Assembly (NCBI RefSeq): GCF_001905595.1
Contig: NZ_LIXI01000001.1
Location: 186,001 to 250,000 of the forward strand
DNA length: 64,000 nucleotides
Direction of reading: 5' to 3'
DNA from: Streptomyces sp. CB00316
GTDB taxonomy: Bacteria; Actinomycetota; Actinomycetes; Streptomycetales; Streptomycetaceae
Of the stretch, positions 27,081 to 35,476 are shown piece by piece (position 1 is the stretch's first letter; each line of letters begins with the position of its first letter). Made by a program: the position numbers and the translations under genes. The notes beneath the pieces were generated by a model. It searched no databases and was not told where the DNA came from. It saw only the letters and a program-made list of their open reading frames with translations.

Positions 27081-28322
27081 GTGCAGCGTGAGCCCGGACC
27101 CGGGGGAGCGGAGCGGCTGAAGCTGCGCAGTCTCGCGGCCGCCCTGACCTCCCTCCTGGCGCTCGCCGCCACCTCGCTCGCGGCCGGCCCCGCCGCGGCC
27201 GCCGTGCGGGACGCGGCCCCGTGCGCGCTCCCCAGGACGTCCGCCCACCACTCGCTGGGCCTGGACAGCTGGAACGGGGCCTACCCCCAGCCCGACCGGC
27301 GCCTCGACGCGGTGATGATCTTCCTCTCGTTCCCGGACTCGAGGCCCGTGCTCACCCCCGAAGTGCTGGCCGCCGACCACTTCCCCTCGACCACCCGCTT
27401 CTTCGAGCGCGCCAGCTACGGCAGATTCACCCTGCGCCCGCACCCGCGGCGGAGCTGGACGCAGATGCCGCGGGCCTCCACCTGGTACGGCATAGAGCGC
27501 GACTGGGACGCCGAGAAGCGCACCGCCTACCTGCGCGACGCGATCGCGGCGGCCGACGGGGACGTCGACTTCTCGGCGTACGACATCGTCTATCTGGTCG
27601 CCGACCCGAACGCCCCGGGCGTGGACTCCGACGCCACGAAGGTCGTCAACTTCGACCGGCCGCTGCGCGCCGACTCCACCGACATCCGGCGCGTGGTCAC
27701 GGTCTTCGAGCAGCACCCGCCCGACCGCAACGTCCTCGCCCACGAGACCGGGCACGTCTTCGACCTGGCCGATCTCTACCACCGGCCCACCGACGGCAAG
27801 GGCGACTGGGACACCTACGTGGGGGACTGGGACGTCATGGGGAGCCAGTTCGGCCTGGCGCCCGACCTCTTCGGCTGGCACAAGTGGAAGCTCGGCTGGC
27901 TGGGCGGGCCCCAGGTCGTCTGCGTCCGCGGCTCGGCCGACCTCACCCTGGAGCCGGTCGCCGCCGCCCCCGTGCCCGGCGGGTCGATCGGGACCCGGCT
28001 CGCCGTCGTCCGGACCGGGGAGGACAGCGTCCTGGCCATCGAGGCCCGCGGCGCCACCGGCAACGACCGGGGGACCTGCACCGAGGGCATCCTGATCTAC
28101 CGGGTCCGCAGCGGCACGGCCTCCGGCGGCGGCCCGGTCGAGGTGATCGACACCCACCCGGAGACCGGTTCCTGCTGGGACCGCTCGGTCTACCCGCCGC
28201 TCGCCGACGCCCCGCTCACGGAGGGCGAGACCTACACCGTGCCGGGCGAGCGCACCCGCGTGGAGGTCGCCGACCGTACGCCGTCGGGCTCCTGGACGGT
28301 CAGGATCACGGCCGGCGTCTGA
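27081..28322 (+). CDS. Secreted M6-type metalloprotease
   Basis: The 413-residue protein starts at GTG 27081, 5 nt after GGAGG. A signal peptide (about residues 12-40, ending AAGPAAAAV) precedes the catalytic domain. The zinc motif HETGHVFDLADLY places His221, Glu222 and His225, with a downstream Asp as probable third ligand, and DVMGSQFG resembles the Met-turn. It resembles M6/immune-inhibitor-A-like peptidases, but without their usual C-terminal repeats. It probably degrades extracellular protein. Terminator 28344-28377 lies after it, convergent with tRNA-Lys copy 3. Confidence 0.85.
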   Translation: MQREPGPGGAERLKLRSLAAALTSLLALAATSLAAGPAAAAVRDAAPCALPRTSAHHSLGLDSWNGAYPQPDRRLDAVMIFLSFPDSRPVLTPEVLAADHFPSTTRFFERASYGRFTLRPHPRRSWTQMPRASTWYGIERDWDAEKRTAYLRDAIAAADGDVDFSAYDIVYLVADPNAPGVDSDATKVVNFDRPLRADSTDIRRVVTVFEQHPPDRNVLAHETGHVFDLADLYHRPTDGKGDWDTYVGDWDVMGSQFGLAPDLFGWHKWKLGWLGGPQVVCVRGSADLTLEPVAAAPVPGGSIGTRLAVVRTGEDSVLAIEARGATGNDRGTCTEGILIYRVRSGTASGGGPVEVIDTHPETGSCWDRSVYPPLADAPLTEGETYTVPGERTRVEVADRTPSGSWTVRITAGV

Positions 28323-28343
28323 GGCCGTGTACGTCACGGACAC

Positions 28344-28377
28344 GAAGAAGCCCCCCGCTTCCGCGAGGGGCTTCTTC
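28344..28377. terminator. Convergent terminator
   Basis: GAAGAAGCCCCCCGC, loop TTCC, GCGAGGGGCTTCTTC: a long stem with one bulge between the protease gene and tRNA-Lys copy 3. Confidence 0.8.
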
Positions 28378-28383
28378 CGTCGG

Positions 28384-28457
28384 TGCGCCGTCAGGGACTC
28401 GAACCCCGGACCCGCTGATTAAGAGTCAGCTGCTCTAACCAACTGAGCTAACGGCGC
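28384..28457 (-). tRNA. tRNA-Lys (anticodon CTT), copy 3
   Basis: Identical over all 74 nt to the copies at 12591 and 17132. The last 10 nt of the upstream protein gene (28448-28457) overlap its 5' end. Confidence 0.97.
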
Positions 28458-29134
28458 CTGCTGACGTCGTAGACATTAGCACCCTGATCCGCCCGAGGAA
28501 AAATCGAATGCCCGGACCCCTGGGACACCGCCGACCGGCTCACCCGGACGCAGGCCCAGAGCAGCACATCGGGCCCGGGCAGCCACGGATTGCGGGTGTC
28601 GGGCGCCACCAGCCAGCGCGGCCCGGAACCGCCGGACGGGCAGGTCAGGGGCGGTACGGTGACGGCGTCGCCGGTGCCGTGACAGAGCAGCGGGGGCACC
28701 TCGCCGCGCTGCGGGCGGGACGTCTCCCCGCCGCCGGACCCCCACTCCTCCCAGGCCAGCAAAGAGGGCAGCCGCTGGGCCGTTCCGGGGGCGGCGAAGA
28801 GCAGCATCCGGCCCCGGTGCACGGCGACGGGACCGGTGCCGGGGCCCTCGGCCCAGAGCCGTTCCAGCATCCGCCGCCCGAACAGCGCGGGCACGTTGAC
28901 GACGTCGAACTGGGAGCCGCAGGGCAGCACCCCGGGCGAGGACGGGCGCTCCTCCCACTGCGCGAGCGTGGAGCGCGGGTAGGCGGAGGCCCCCGCCAGC
29001 CAGGCGGCACCGGCGGCGGTCACCTGGGCGGCCTGCGCTCCGGTCCGGTCCCGCAGCAGGGCGAAGATGTCGACGGCGTGGGGCGCGGCTCCGCCGGCCT
29101 GCAGGGTCGTTTCGTCTTTCAGCCAAGCGCTCAT
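28448..29134 (-). CDS. Uncharacterised protein, possibly primase/polymerase-like
   Basis: The 228-residue protein is taken from ATG 29134 (MSAWLKDETT). No signal peptide or membrane helix is seen. The segments GSQFDVVNVPALFGRRMLERLW, VAVHRGRMLLFAAPG and PPLLCHGTGDAVTVPP recall the small bifunctional primase/polymerase-fold proteins common in Streptomyces, but no catalytic acidic pair is clear, so this is a weak guess. The stop codon TAG (28448-28450) lies inside the tRNA-Lys gene; the last residues (SRRR) are encoded by the conserved tRNA flank and 5' end. That suggests the original 3' end was replaced when the tRNA region was rearranged, or simply tight packing. Confidence 0.6.
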   Translation of the reverse strand: MSAWLKDETTLQAGGAAPHAVDIFALLRDRTGAQAAQVTAAGAAWLAGASAYPRSTLAQWEERPSSPGVLPCGSQFDVVNVPALFGRRMLERLWAEGPGTGPVAVHRGRMLLFAAPGTAQRLPSLLAWEEWGSGGGETSRPQRGEVPPLLCHGTGDAVTVPPLTCPSGGSGPRWLVAPDTRNPWLPGPDVLLWACVRVSRSAVSQGSGHSIFPRADQGANVYDVSRRR

Positions 29135-29355
29135 GGAGAAAAGGTCTACCGGGAGTGACGGAGCTGATTCCGAGAGTTGCCGGAAACCGGGACAGGGCAT
29201 GAGGGGAAGGAGTATCTTGCCCGACCGGAATATGCCACGGGACCTGACCTCCGGTGGGAGCTCCCACCGGAACGTCCGTGCGGCCGGGGCCGGGCGCCTG
29301 GAGCGCTGCTCGTTCCCCGCGCGTCCGTGAGCGCCCGTCGGTCGGCACGTACGAG

Positions 29356-29390
29356 ACGGGCCCGGCGCGCATTCTGCGTGCCGGGCCCGT
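29356..29390. terminator. Terminator of the thioester adhesin gene
   Basis: ACGGGCCCGGC, loop GCGCATTCTGCGT, GCCGGGCCCGT: an 11-bp perfect stem just past the minus-strand stop at 29413. Confidence 0.75.
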
Positions 29391-29412
29391 CAGTCTGTCA
29401 CCTACGTGCGGG

Positions 29413-30924
29413 TCACTGACCCGCGGTCTTCTTCCTGCGCAGGAGGAACATCGCCGCGCCGCCCGCGGCGACGAGGGCTACTGCGACTCCCGCGATCAGC
29501 GGCGTGGTGCTGGAGCTGCCGGTCTTCGCGAGGTCACCGCCGCCCGTGGTGCCGCCGGTGGTGTCGCCGGTGGTCTCGCCGGTCGTGCCGCCGGTCGTGC
29601 CGCCGGTGGTGTCACCCGTGGTGCCGCCGGTGGTGTCCTCGGACGGGCTGGGGCTCGGGCTGGAGGGCGGGGTCTCGCCGCCACCGCTCGTGCCGGGGGC
29701 AGGGGTGCCCTGCGTCTCGCAGTCCAGGACTCCCTGGAAACGCTCCGAGAAGCCGTTCGGGCCGGTGACGGAGAAGTCGTATGCCTCGTCCTCACCGACC
29801 GGGACGGTCACGGTCTTGTTCTCGCCCGCACCGACGGAGTGCTCCGCTCCGGCGAGTTCGAAGGTGAAGGCGGTGTCGCCGGCGTTGCTGACCGTGACGT
29901 CGATGCCGCCCGCGGTGCAGTTCTTCTCCGCGGTGACCGAGGGGATGGCGCCCTTCGTGGCCCAGTTCGCGGTCGCGTCCGCGGTGATCGTGGACTCGGT
30001 GGAGCCGGCCAGGATCTGCGTCTGGCTCTTGCTCGCGCTGGCGAAGGCCCGGCCGACCGGAACCTGTGTGGTCGTCTTGGCCGTGAGCGAGGCCTTGCCG
30101 TCGGCGGTGCCCGCGGGCACGTCGAAGTACAGCTCGGTGCCGTTGACGGCAGACGTGACGGCCTGGCCGTCCTTGTCGGTCACCTTGACCCCGGCCGCCA
30201 CGGCGTCCGCGTTGGCGGCGACGGATACCTGGTCGGCGTCGGTGTGCACGGTCACCGGGCCGAGCTTCTCGCCCGACTTGCCGGACACCGCGTTCGGGTC
30301 CAGGGTCAGCGAGGTCTTGGGCTCCTGGAGGTTCTGGGCCTGCGCCTCGAGCCAGTCCGCGAGCTTCTCGGCCTGTGCGTCCTTCGCCTCGACCTTCGCC
30401 CCGTCCGAGAACCGCCAGATGGCGACCTGCGTACCGGCGGCAGCCGTCCCGGGAGTCAGCTTTCCGGCGCCCGCCTTCTGGGCGAGCGCGTTCAGGTCGC
30501 CGGCCTGCGGGTAGGAGTTACGAAGGATCCAGAGGATCTTCCCGGCGTCCTTGTTGTCGCCGAGCGAGGTCTGGCCCCAGGGGGTCTCCAGATACTTCGC
30601 TTTCTTCAGAGTCGGGTTGTGGATGTCGATGCAGTACGTCTGCAGTCGGCCGCCGCCTTCGACGCTCAGCTCGAACAGGCCCGCGGAGACGTTCTTGGTC
30701 CCGCCGTTGCTGTTGTGGATGCGGGCGTCGTCGAACGTCTTCAGTCCGTCCAGAGTGGCGATGGCGCCACCCTGGTGGTGAACGTCCTGGCCATCGGCCG
30801 AGGCGCTGCCGGCCCCGGCGAGTGAGCCCAGGACCAACAGCCCGACCGTGGCCGCTGTTGTGGCTATCCGGCGGCCGACGGGTCCCCGCCGCGGCGCGAC
30901 AGAAGCTGAAAAGGTTGTCAACAC
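29413..30924 (-). CDS. Thioester-domain (TQXA) LAXTG-anchored surface adhesin
   Basis: The 503-residue protein starts at GTG 30924. A signal peptide (residues ~1-44) is followed by a thioester domain: Cys98 in LQTYCID and Gln166 in GTQVAIWRF are the pair that forms the internal Cys-Gln thioester in TQXA/TED adhesins. Two or three Ig-like beta domains follow (about residues 195-415), then a repetitive Thr/Gly stalk. The C-terminus carries LAKTG, a hydrophobic helix and an LLRRKK tail for class E sortase anchoring. Such domains bond covalently to target proteins in Gram-positive pathogens; in a streptomycete the target is unknown. The ~0.9 kb upstream is non-coding. Confidence 0.88.
   Translation of the reverse strand: MLTTFSASVAPRRGPVGRRIATTAATVGLLVLGSLAGAGSASADGQDVHHQGGAIATLDGLKTFDDARIHNSNGGTKNVSAGLFELSVEGGGRLQTYCIDIHNPTLKKAKYLETPWGQTSLGDNKDAGKILWILRNSYPQAGDLNALAQKAGAGKLTPGTAAAGTQVAIWRFSDGAKVEAKDAQAEKLADWLEAQAQNLQEPKTSLTLDPNAVSGKSGEKLGPVTVHTDADQVSVAANADAVAAGVKVTDKDGQAVTSAVNGTELYFDVPAGTADGKASLTAKTTTQVPVGRAFASASKSQTQILAGSTESTITADATANWATKGAIPSVTAEKNCTAGGIDVTVSNAGDTAFTFELAGAEHSVGAGENKTVTVPVGEDEAYDFSVTGPNGFSERFQGVLDCETQGTPAPGTSGGGETPPSSPSPSPSEDTTGGTTGDTTGGTTGGTTGETTGDTTGGTTGGGDLAKTGSSSTTPLIAGVAVALVAAGGAAMFLLRRKKTAGQ
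29540..29640. repeat. Gly-Gly-Thr-Thr coding repeat in adhesin stalk
   Basis: A degenerate 12-bp unit encodes GGTT/GDTT/GETT blocks about eight times near the C-terminus of the adhesin. It gives a flexible stalk and is a likely site of length variation by slippage. Confidence 0.75.
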
Positions 30925-31867
30925 AGAAGTCCCCTCCGGTGCGACTCATCCTTAAGGCGCGTCAGATGCGCCACACGAGATACGTGGTGGGAGAGTCGCG
31001 AACACAGTCTCAAGTGCCCAGTGAGCACGCGGGGATCATATGAAGAGAGCGATGCCGTATGCCTCCCGGCAGCACGATCTGAGCGTTCTGAATCGGAATC
31101 GTTACCTCCGAAGAGGTGAGGTCTGGCGCCGTTCTCCGGAGGCCGGGGGCACGAGCCCGTACGTCCGACCAGCGGTTACGGTGCGGGGCGTGCCGCCCGG
31201 TCCGGCTCTCCTGGTGGGGCGAGGTCGTTGAGGGCGAGGTGCGTGAGAAACGGTCCTCGGGCACCCTGCGGACGAGATGTGCGACACGGGGAGCCGTTCG
31301 TGCGCGCGTCGAGTGCAACTCCGCCTCGAGCTCGGAGTCGGGCCTGTCGGTTCTCGGCTGCTCCCCGGACCGCACCGCGGTTAGCTGCGTCGCGGTGGGA
31401 GACCGTGAAATGCCAGGGGCCCTGAGTCAGTGGTGGACGACCGGGCGCTCGTAGCCGCCCGCTGATCCGGGAAGCGGACACCGCCTCTGCACGGCAAGTC
31501 GGTTCGCCCGAGGTGGATATGGAGCTCGAAGGCTTAACGGTAGGGAAACGCGTCGCGACGAATTACGTCGCCAACCGCTCCCGACGCGCGGAAACACCGG
31601 CGAATCGGCCCTCTGTTGAGGTCCGGTATGTGTCGGGAGGGGAGAGAAATCCTCGCGCTGCCGCATTCGGTAAGTGCGGCCGACTGAGGTCCGCCGAAGC
31701 CGTGGAGCTCTGACGGAACCACTTCCCCGAAGGGGAGGCGCGCTGCCGTCCGATCGTGATGAAGATCACCGGTCGGCCTCAAAGGCATCTCTGGACCGAA
31801 TAGTTGATCGGGTGTCAGTGTGTGACTGTCGCCTCGAACAGGTGGGCGAATACTGGGGGGATCATCA
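30925..31867. other. Long divergent intergenic region, no gene recognised
   Basis: About 940 nt lie between the adhesin and the haloperoxidase fusion. Short frames exist on both strands, but none has a coding-like third-position pattern together with a ribosome site. The right half (about 31480-31860) is visibly less GC-rich than the surrounding genes. It must contain both promoters, and may hold a decayed gene or a regulatory RNA; I cannot identify one. Confidence 0.5.
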
Positions 31868-34744
31868 ATGCGAAGACGTATCCATCACTCTGCGGCGATA
31901 TCCGCACGTAAGGTCGGCAGGGCGCGGCGGTTGGGTGCCTTGGCCATTCCGCTTTCCGTTCTGCTGCTGGCCGAAGCGGGAATAGCCGCTGGTGCCGCTG
32001 TGGCGGTTGACGACACCCGAAGCCAAAAGGTCTCCGATGCCGCGGCGCCACGGGGAGTGGCCGAAGCTCAGGACGAGGTCTCGGCGCGCGCAGCCGCCGC
32101 CGCTCAGGAACGCCAGATAGAGGTTCTCGGCGCGCGCACCGAGAACACGACTCTCTGGGCCAACCCCGACGGGACCATGTCGCAGGAAACCCATGCCGGA
32201 CCGGTCAGGTTCCGCAAGGGGAAGACCTGGGTCAACATCGACGTCGACCTGGAGAGGGCCGAGGACGGCTCGGTGCGGGCCAAGAGCCATCCGCGGGGCC
32301 TTGCACTGGCCGGCCGTACCGGCTCCACCGGCGGTGACCTGGTGACACTCGGCACCGGTGCGCACGAGGTCAGCCTCGGCTGGCAGGGCGCGCTGCCTGC
32401 CCCTGTTCTCCAGGGAAACAAGGCCACCTACGTGGACGTCCGGCCCGCCACCGACCTGGTGGTCGAGGCGACCAGGACGGGATTCGAGCAGTATCTGGTG
32501 GTCAAGGACCGCTCCGCGGCCGACGCGGCGGCCCGTATCACCCTTCCGCTCTCGGCGAAGGGCTTGAACACCACGCAGAACGCGGACCGGTCCGTCACGT
32601 TCACCGACGTCAAGACCAAGAAGACCGTGGGCAGACTCCCCGCCCCGGTGATGTGGGACGCCTCCCGTAACAAGCAGGGCCTCGCGGCCACCAACCGCGC
32701 CGCTGTGGCCCTGCAGGTCGCCGGGCAGGGTGAGGAGCTGGAACTGCGCCTCACCCCCGACCGGGAGTTCCTCGCGGACGAGGACACGCAGTACCCCGTG
32801 ACCATCGACCCCGCGGTGTTCTTCGGCACCAACTTCGACACCGCCGTACGCGGCGGGGTGACCGAGGACCTCTCCGCCTCCATCGACCTGCCGGTCGGCC
32901 GGGAGTACGGCAAGCAGGCGGCTCGCTCCTTCGTGCACTTCCCGAGGAACTTCGTCGTCTCGGGCAAGGAGATCCTCAACGCGGAACTCAACCTCTACTC
33001 GGTCTGGTCCGACTCCTGCGAGCCCAGGTCGTGGGAGCTCTGGGACACCGGACTGACGTCGAGCGCCACGCGCTGGAGCAACCAGCCCGCCTGGCGTTCG
33101 AAGGTCGCGACGTCGACGAGGACCCTCGGCCACTCACCCGCCTGCGGAGCACAGTGGATCCAGACGGATGTCACCGGTCTCGTGAAGGAATGGGCGGTGG
33201 CGGACCGCGCCGAGAACTCCATCGGCATACGCGCCACCGACGAGGCCGACACCAAGGCGTACAAGATCTTCGCCTCCAGTGACGCGCCGGCCAACGGACC
33301 GTCGCTGCTCGTCACGTACGAGGTTCCGGCCGACCCCGTCAAGGATCACGTCACCTACTGGAACGACGTCCTGCAGGCGACCTACCGTCAGATCGGTGGA
33401 GCTCCGGGGCCACTGGCCCGGGCCGGTGCGATGATGCACGGCGCGATCTACGACGCCGCGAACTCCGCGCAGTGCGCACAGGGCTCCGCGAAGTGCTTGG
33501 GGGACGCCTATCTCATCAAGGTCGCCTCGCCCGGTGAGCTGCCGGACATCAACAGCGCCATCGACCACGCGGCCTTCGACGTTCTGCGATCGGTGTACCC
33601 GCAGCTCAACTTCGACCAGGAGATCGCGGACGCTCGCGCTACCATCCCCGCCGGGGTCACCGGCGCGCAGCGGGCAGCGGGTTCCTCGGTCGGACAGCAA
33701 GCGGCAGCGGCCATGATCGCGGACCGGCAGAACGACGGCGCCACGAGCAATACCGCCTACACGCCCAGCACCGCTCCGGGGCAGTGGCGCCCCACGGGGA
33801 GCGGTACCGCGGCCACCCCGGGCTGGGGCCTGCTCAAGCCGTTCGGTATGGCTTCCAGTTCTCAGTTCCGTCCTCAGAGCCTGCCCACGCTCGCCGGCAG
33901 CTCCGAGGTGCTCACGAGCGCGGAGTACGCCAGGCAGGTCAACCAGGTCAAGTCCCTGGGCAAGTCCGACTCGACGCAGCGCACCGCAGATCAGACACGG
34001 GCGGCCCTCTTCTGGGCCAACGACCTGGACGGCACCTACAAGCCCCCGGGCCAGCTCTTCGAGTTCACCCAGACCGTCTCGCGTGACCGGGGCCTGTCGG
34101 TCACCGCGAACGCCAAGCTCTTCGCGCTGACCGCCTTCTCCATGGCGGATGCAGGCATCGTCGCGTGGGATGCCAAGTACCGGACCGACCTCGATCTCTG
34201 GCGTCCGGAGTCCGCGATCCGGCTCGACGGCGATGGCAACGCGGCCACCGTCATCGACCCCAACTGGCAGCCGCTCTCGCAGGACCGCAACGGTCAGCAC
34301 TTCTCGCCGCCCTTCCCCGCCTACGTCTCGGGGCACGCCACCTTCGGCGGCGCCTGGGCGAAGGCCATGGAGCAGTGGTTCTCCACCGACGATGTCACCT
34401 TCACCGCCTCCACCGAGGACCCGAACGCAGTCGGTGTGACACGGACGTTCAACAGCTTCTCGGCCGCCGCGGACGAGAACGCCATCGGCCGTGTGTGGCT
34501 GGGTGTCCACTACGACTGGGACGGCACCGAGGGCGTTTCCTCCGGCGCCGACGCGGCAGCCTACGTCACCGCGAACGAGGTGAGGAGCAACACCTCGTCC
34601 ACATGGGTCGCGTACGAGACTCTGAAGAACCTCGGCGGCTGTGAGGCGCTGGGCGACAAGCTGGTCGCCGAGCACCGCTGGACCACGTACCAGTGTGTGC
34701 GAGTCACCACCGCGAACACCGACCACGCGCTGTCTGTGAAGTAG
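31868..34744 (+). CDS. Secreted DNRLRE - vanadium haloperoxidase-like fusion protein
   Basis: The 958-residue protein starts at ATG 31868. A signal peptide (about residues 20-45, IPLSVLLLAEAGIAAGAAV) is followed by an N-terminal half resembling wall-associated/RHS-type exported proteins: a beta-rich module (WANPDGTMSQETHAGPVR, TYVDVRPATDLVVE, YPVTIDPAV) and a DNRLRE domain (about residues 320-490, RSFVHFP to IGIRATDEA). From ~residue 500 a vanadium-dependent haloperoxidase/PAP2-like domain begins. Candidate vanadate ligands are Lys770, Arg779 (LWRP), His823 (SGHATFGG), Arg875 and His881 (GRVWLGVHYDW). The K-to-RP spacing is longer than the common K-x6-RP. Joining these two halves in one protein is unusual. 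The next gene follows after 30 nt. Confidence 0.8.
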   Translation: MRRRIHHSAAISARKVGRARRLGALAIPLSVLLLAEAGIAAGAAVAVDDTRSQKVSDAAAPRGVAEAQDEVSARAAAAAQERQIEVLGARTENTTLWANPDGTMSQETHAGPVRFRKGKTWVNIDVDLERAEDGSVRAKSHPRGLALAGRTGSTGGDLVTLGTGAHEVSLGWQGALPAPVLQGNKATYVDVRPATDLVVEATRTGFEQYLVVKDRSAADAAARITLPLSAKGLNTTQNADRSVTFTDVKTKKTVGRLPAPVMWDASRNKQGLAATNRAAVALQVAGQGEELELRLTPDREFLADEDTQYPVTIDPAVFFGTNFDTAVRGGVTEDLSASIDLPVGREYGKQAARSFVHFPRNFVVSGKEILNAELNLYSVWSDSCEPRSWELWDTGLTSSATRWSNQPAWRSKVATSTRTLGHSPACGAQWIQTDVTGLVKEWAVADRAENSIGIRATDEADTKAYKIFASSDAPANGPSLLVTYEVPADPVKDHVTYWNDVLQATYRQIGGAPGPLARAGAMMHGAIYDAANSAQCAQGSAKCLGDAYLIKVASPGELPDINSAIDHAAFDVLRSVYPQLNFDQEIADARATIPAGVTGAQRAAGSSVGQQAAAAMIADRQNDGATSNTAYTPSTAPGQWRPTGSGTAATPGWGLLKPFGMASSSQFRPQSLPTLAGSSEVLTSAEYARQVNQVKSLGKSDSTQRTADQTRAALFWANDLDGTYKPPGQLFEFTQTVSRDRGLSVTANAKLFALTAFSMADAGIVAWDAKYRTDLDLWRPESAIRLDGDGNAATVIDPNWQPLSQDRNGQHFSPPFPAYVSGHATFGGAWAKAMEQWFSTDDVTFTASTEDPNAVGVTRTFNSFSAAADENAIGRVWLGVHYDWDGTEGVSSGADAAAYVTANEVRSNTSSTWVAYETLKNLGGCEALGDKLVAEHRWTTYQCVRVTTANTDHALSVK

Positions 34745-34774
34745 CCGCCCCACCTCCAGGAAGGAACAGAAGCA

Positions 34775-35317
34775 ATGCGTCTGTTCGACAAGACACTTGG
34801 CACGTGGTCACGGGTCGCGGTCGCGCTGGCCGCCGCAGTGGTCGTCGGAGCCGTCGCCGCTCCCCTCTCCACGGCCGACCCCAAGCCGGAGGGCTCGCAG
34901 GCGGCAGCTGGCGGCGCCCCCGATCGGCTCCTCGCGACCCCCGAGGTGCCACGAGTCTCCGACGGCTCCTACTCGGGCTTCCAGTTCTGTGGAATCCCGG
35001 ACAGCCCGCCGCAGGTCACGACGGACCGGCCGAGTCTCGCGGCGACTCTCGAATCGGTGGCGCCCCCCGGGTCCGTCGAGCCGCCCGAAGACGCGGCTCG
35101 GTCCGGCCGCAAGGTCGTCTTCGAGGTGACCGAGGCGGACGGCAGGCCCGTCCTGACCGAGAACACCAGAACCGAGGCCAGTCACACGGCTGTTTACCAG
35201 ATCCCCGAGGCCAAGCTCTCCAGCGGTGACTACCGCTGGAGAGTACGGGTCCAGGACGGTCCGGCCATCTCGCAGTGGACCGCGTGGTGCGACTTCTCCG
35301 TGCGTTTGGCGGGCTAG
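34775..35317 (+). CDS. Small secreted protein co-transcribed with the haloperoxidase fusion
   Basis: The 180-residue protein starts at ATG 34775 with AAGGAA upstream. A signal peptide or single N-terminal anchor (residues ~12-34) precedes a Pro-rich linker and a C-terminal fibronectin-III/Ig-like domain (about residues 95-178; DYRWRVRVQDGPAISQWTAW) with cysteines that could form a disulphide. No enzyme motif. The 30-nt spacing shows it is in one operon with the fusion protein, so it may be a structural partner. The family is not recognised. Confidence 0.72.
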   Translation: MRLFDKTLGTWSRVAVALAAAVVVGAVAAPLSTADPKPEGSQAAAGGAPDRLLATPEVPRVSDGSYSGFQFCGIPDSPPQVTTDRPSLAATLESVAPPGSVEPPEDAARSGRKVVFEVTEADGRPVLTENTRTEASHTAVYQIPEAKLSSGDYRWRVRVQDGPAISQWTAWCDFSVRLAG

Positions 35318-35371
35318 GGTCTTTCGTTTGGATCAGGCCCGCAAGCCCGGCGTGATCCAAACGAGAGGCCC
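35317..35371. repeat. 23-bp imperfect inverted repeat, MITE-like
   Basis: GGGTCTTTCGTTTGGATCAG.. (35317-35339) and its partner at 35349-35371 match at 20 of 23 positions around a 9-nt spacer. The GGG..CCC ends resemble terminal repeats of an insertion sequence, but no transposase lies between. It may be a minimal mobile remnant or simply a hairpin terminator. Confidence 0.5.
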
Positions 35372-35383
35372 AGTCCGCCAGAC

Positions 35384-35427
35384 AACGGCTCAGGCCCCCG
35401 CGCTTCGGCTCGGGGGCCTGAGCCGTT
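35384..35427. terminator. Strong bidirectional terminator
   Basis: A 17-bp perfect stem, AACGGCTCAGGCCCCCG against its complement at 35411-35427, with a 10-nt loop, between convergent genes ending at 35317 and 35477. Confidence 0.85.
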
Positions 35428-35476
35428 GATCGCACTGCCGCACCGGGAGGTTCCGAGATCTCCGGCGGAGTGGAGC

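Noticed and set aside
22899..28343. A stop-free minus-strand frame of more than 1,800 codons
   Set aside because: It runs antisense through the EutA-like, LLM and M6 protease genes and through part of the GGDEF-EAL gene in another frame. Long spurious frames are expected in very GC-rich DNA, and the overlapped genes have clear domains.
28384..28457. tRNA-Lys copies as attachment sites of intact integrative elements
   Set aside because: No integrase, excisionase or transfer gene lies between the copies; intervening genes look chromosomal.
29540..29640. CRISPR-like repeat array
   Set aside because: The short repeats are codons of a Thr/Gly stalk without spacers; no cas genes are present.
31010..31481. 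Short overlapping frames in the 0.9-kb gap
   Set aside because: They are Arg/Ser-rich on both strands, lack ribosome sites and show no domain-like sequence.
35317..35371. Complete insertion sequence
   Set aside because: Only 9 nt lie between the inverted arms, and no transposase frame is nearby.
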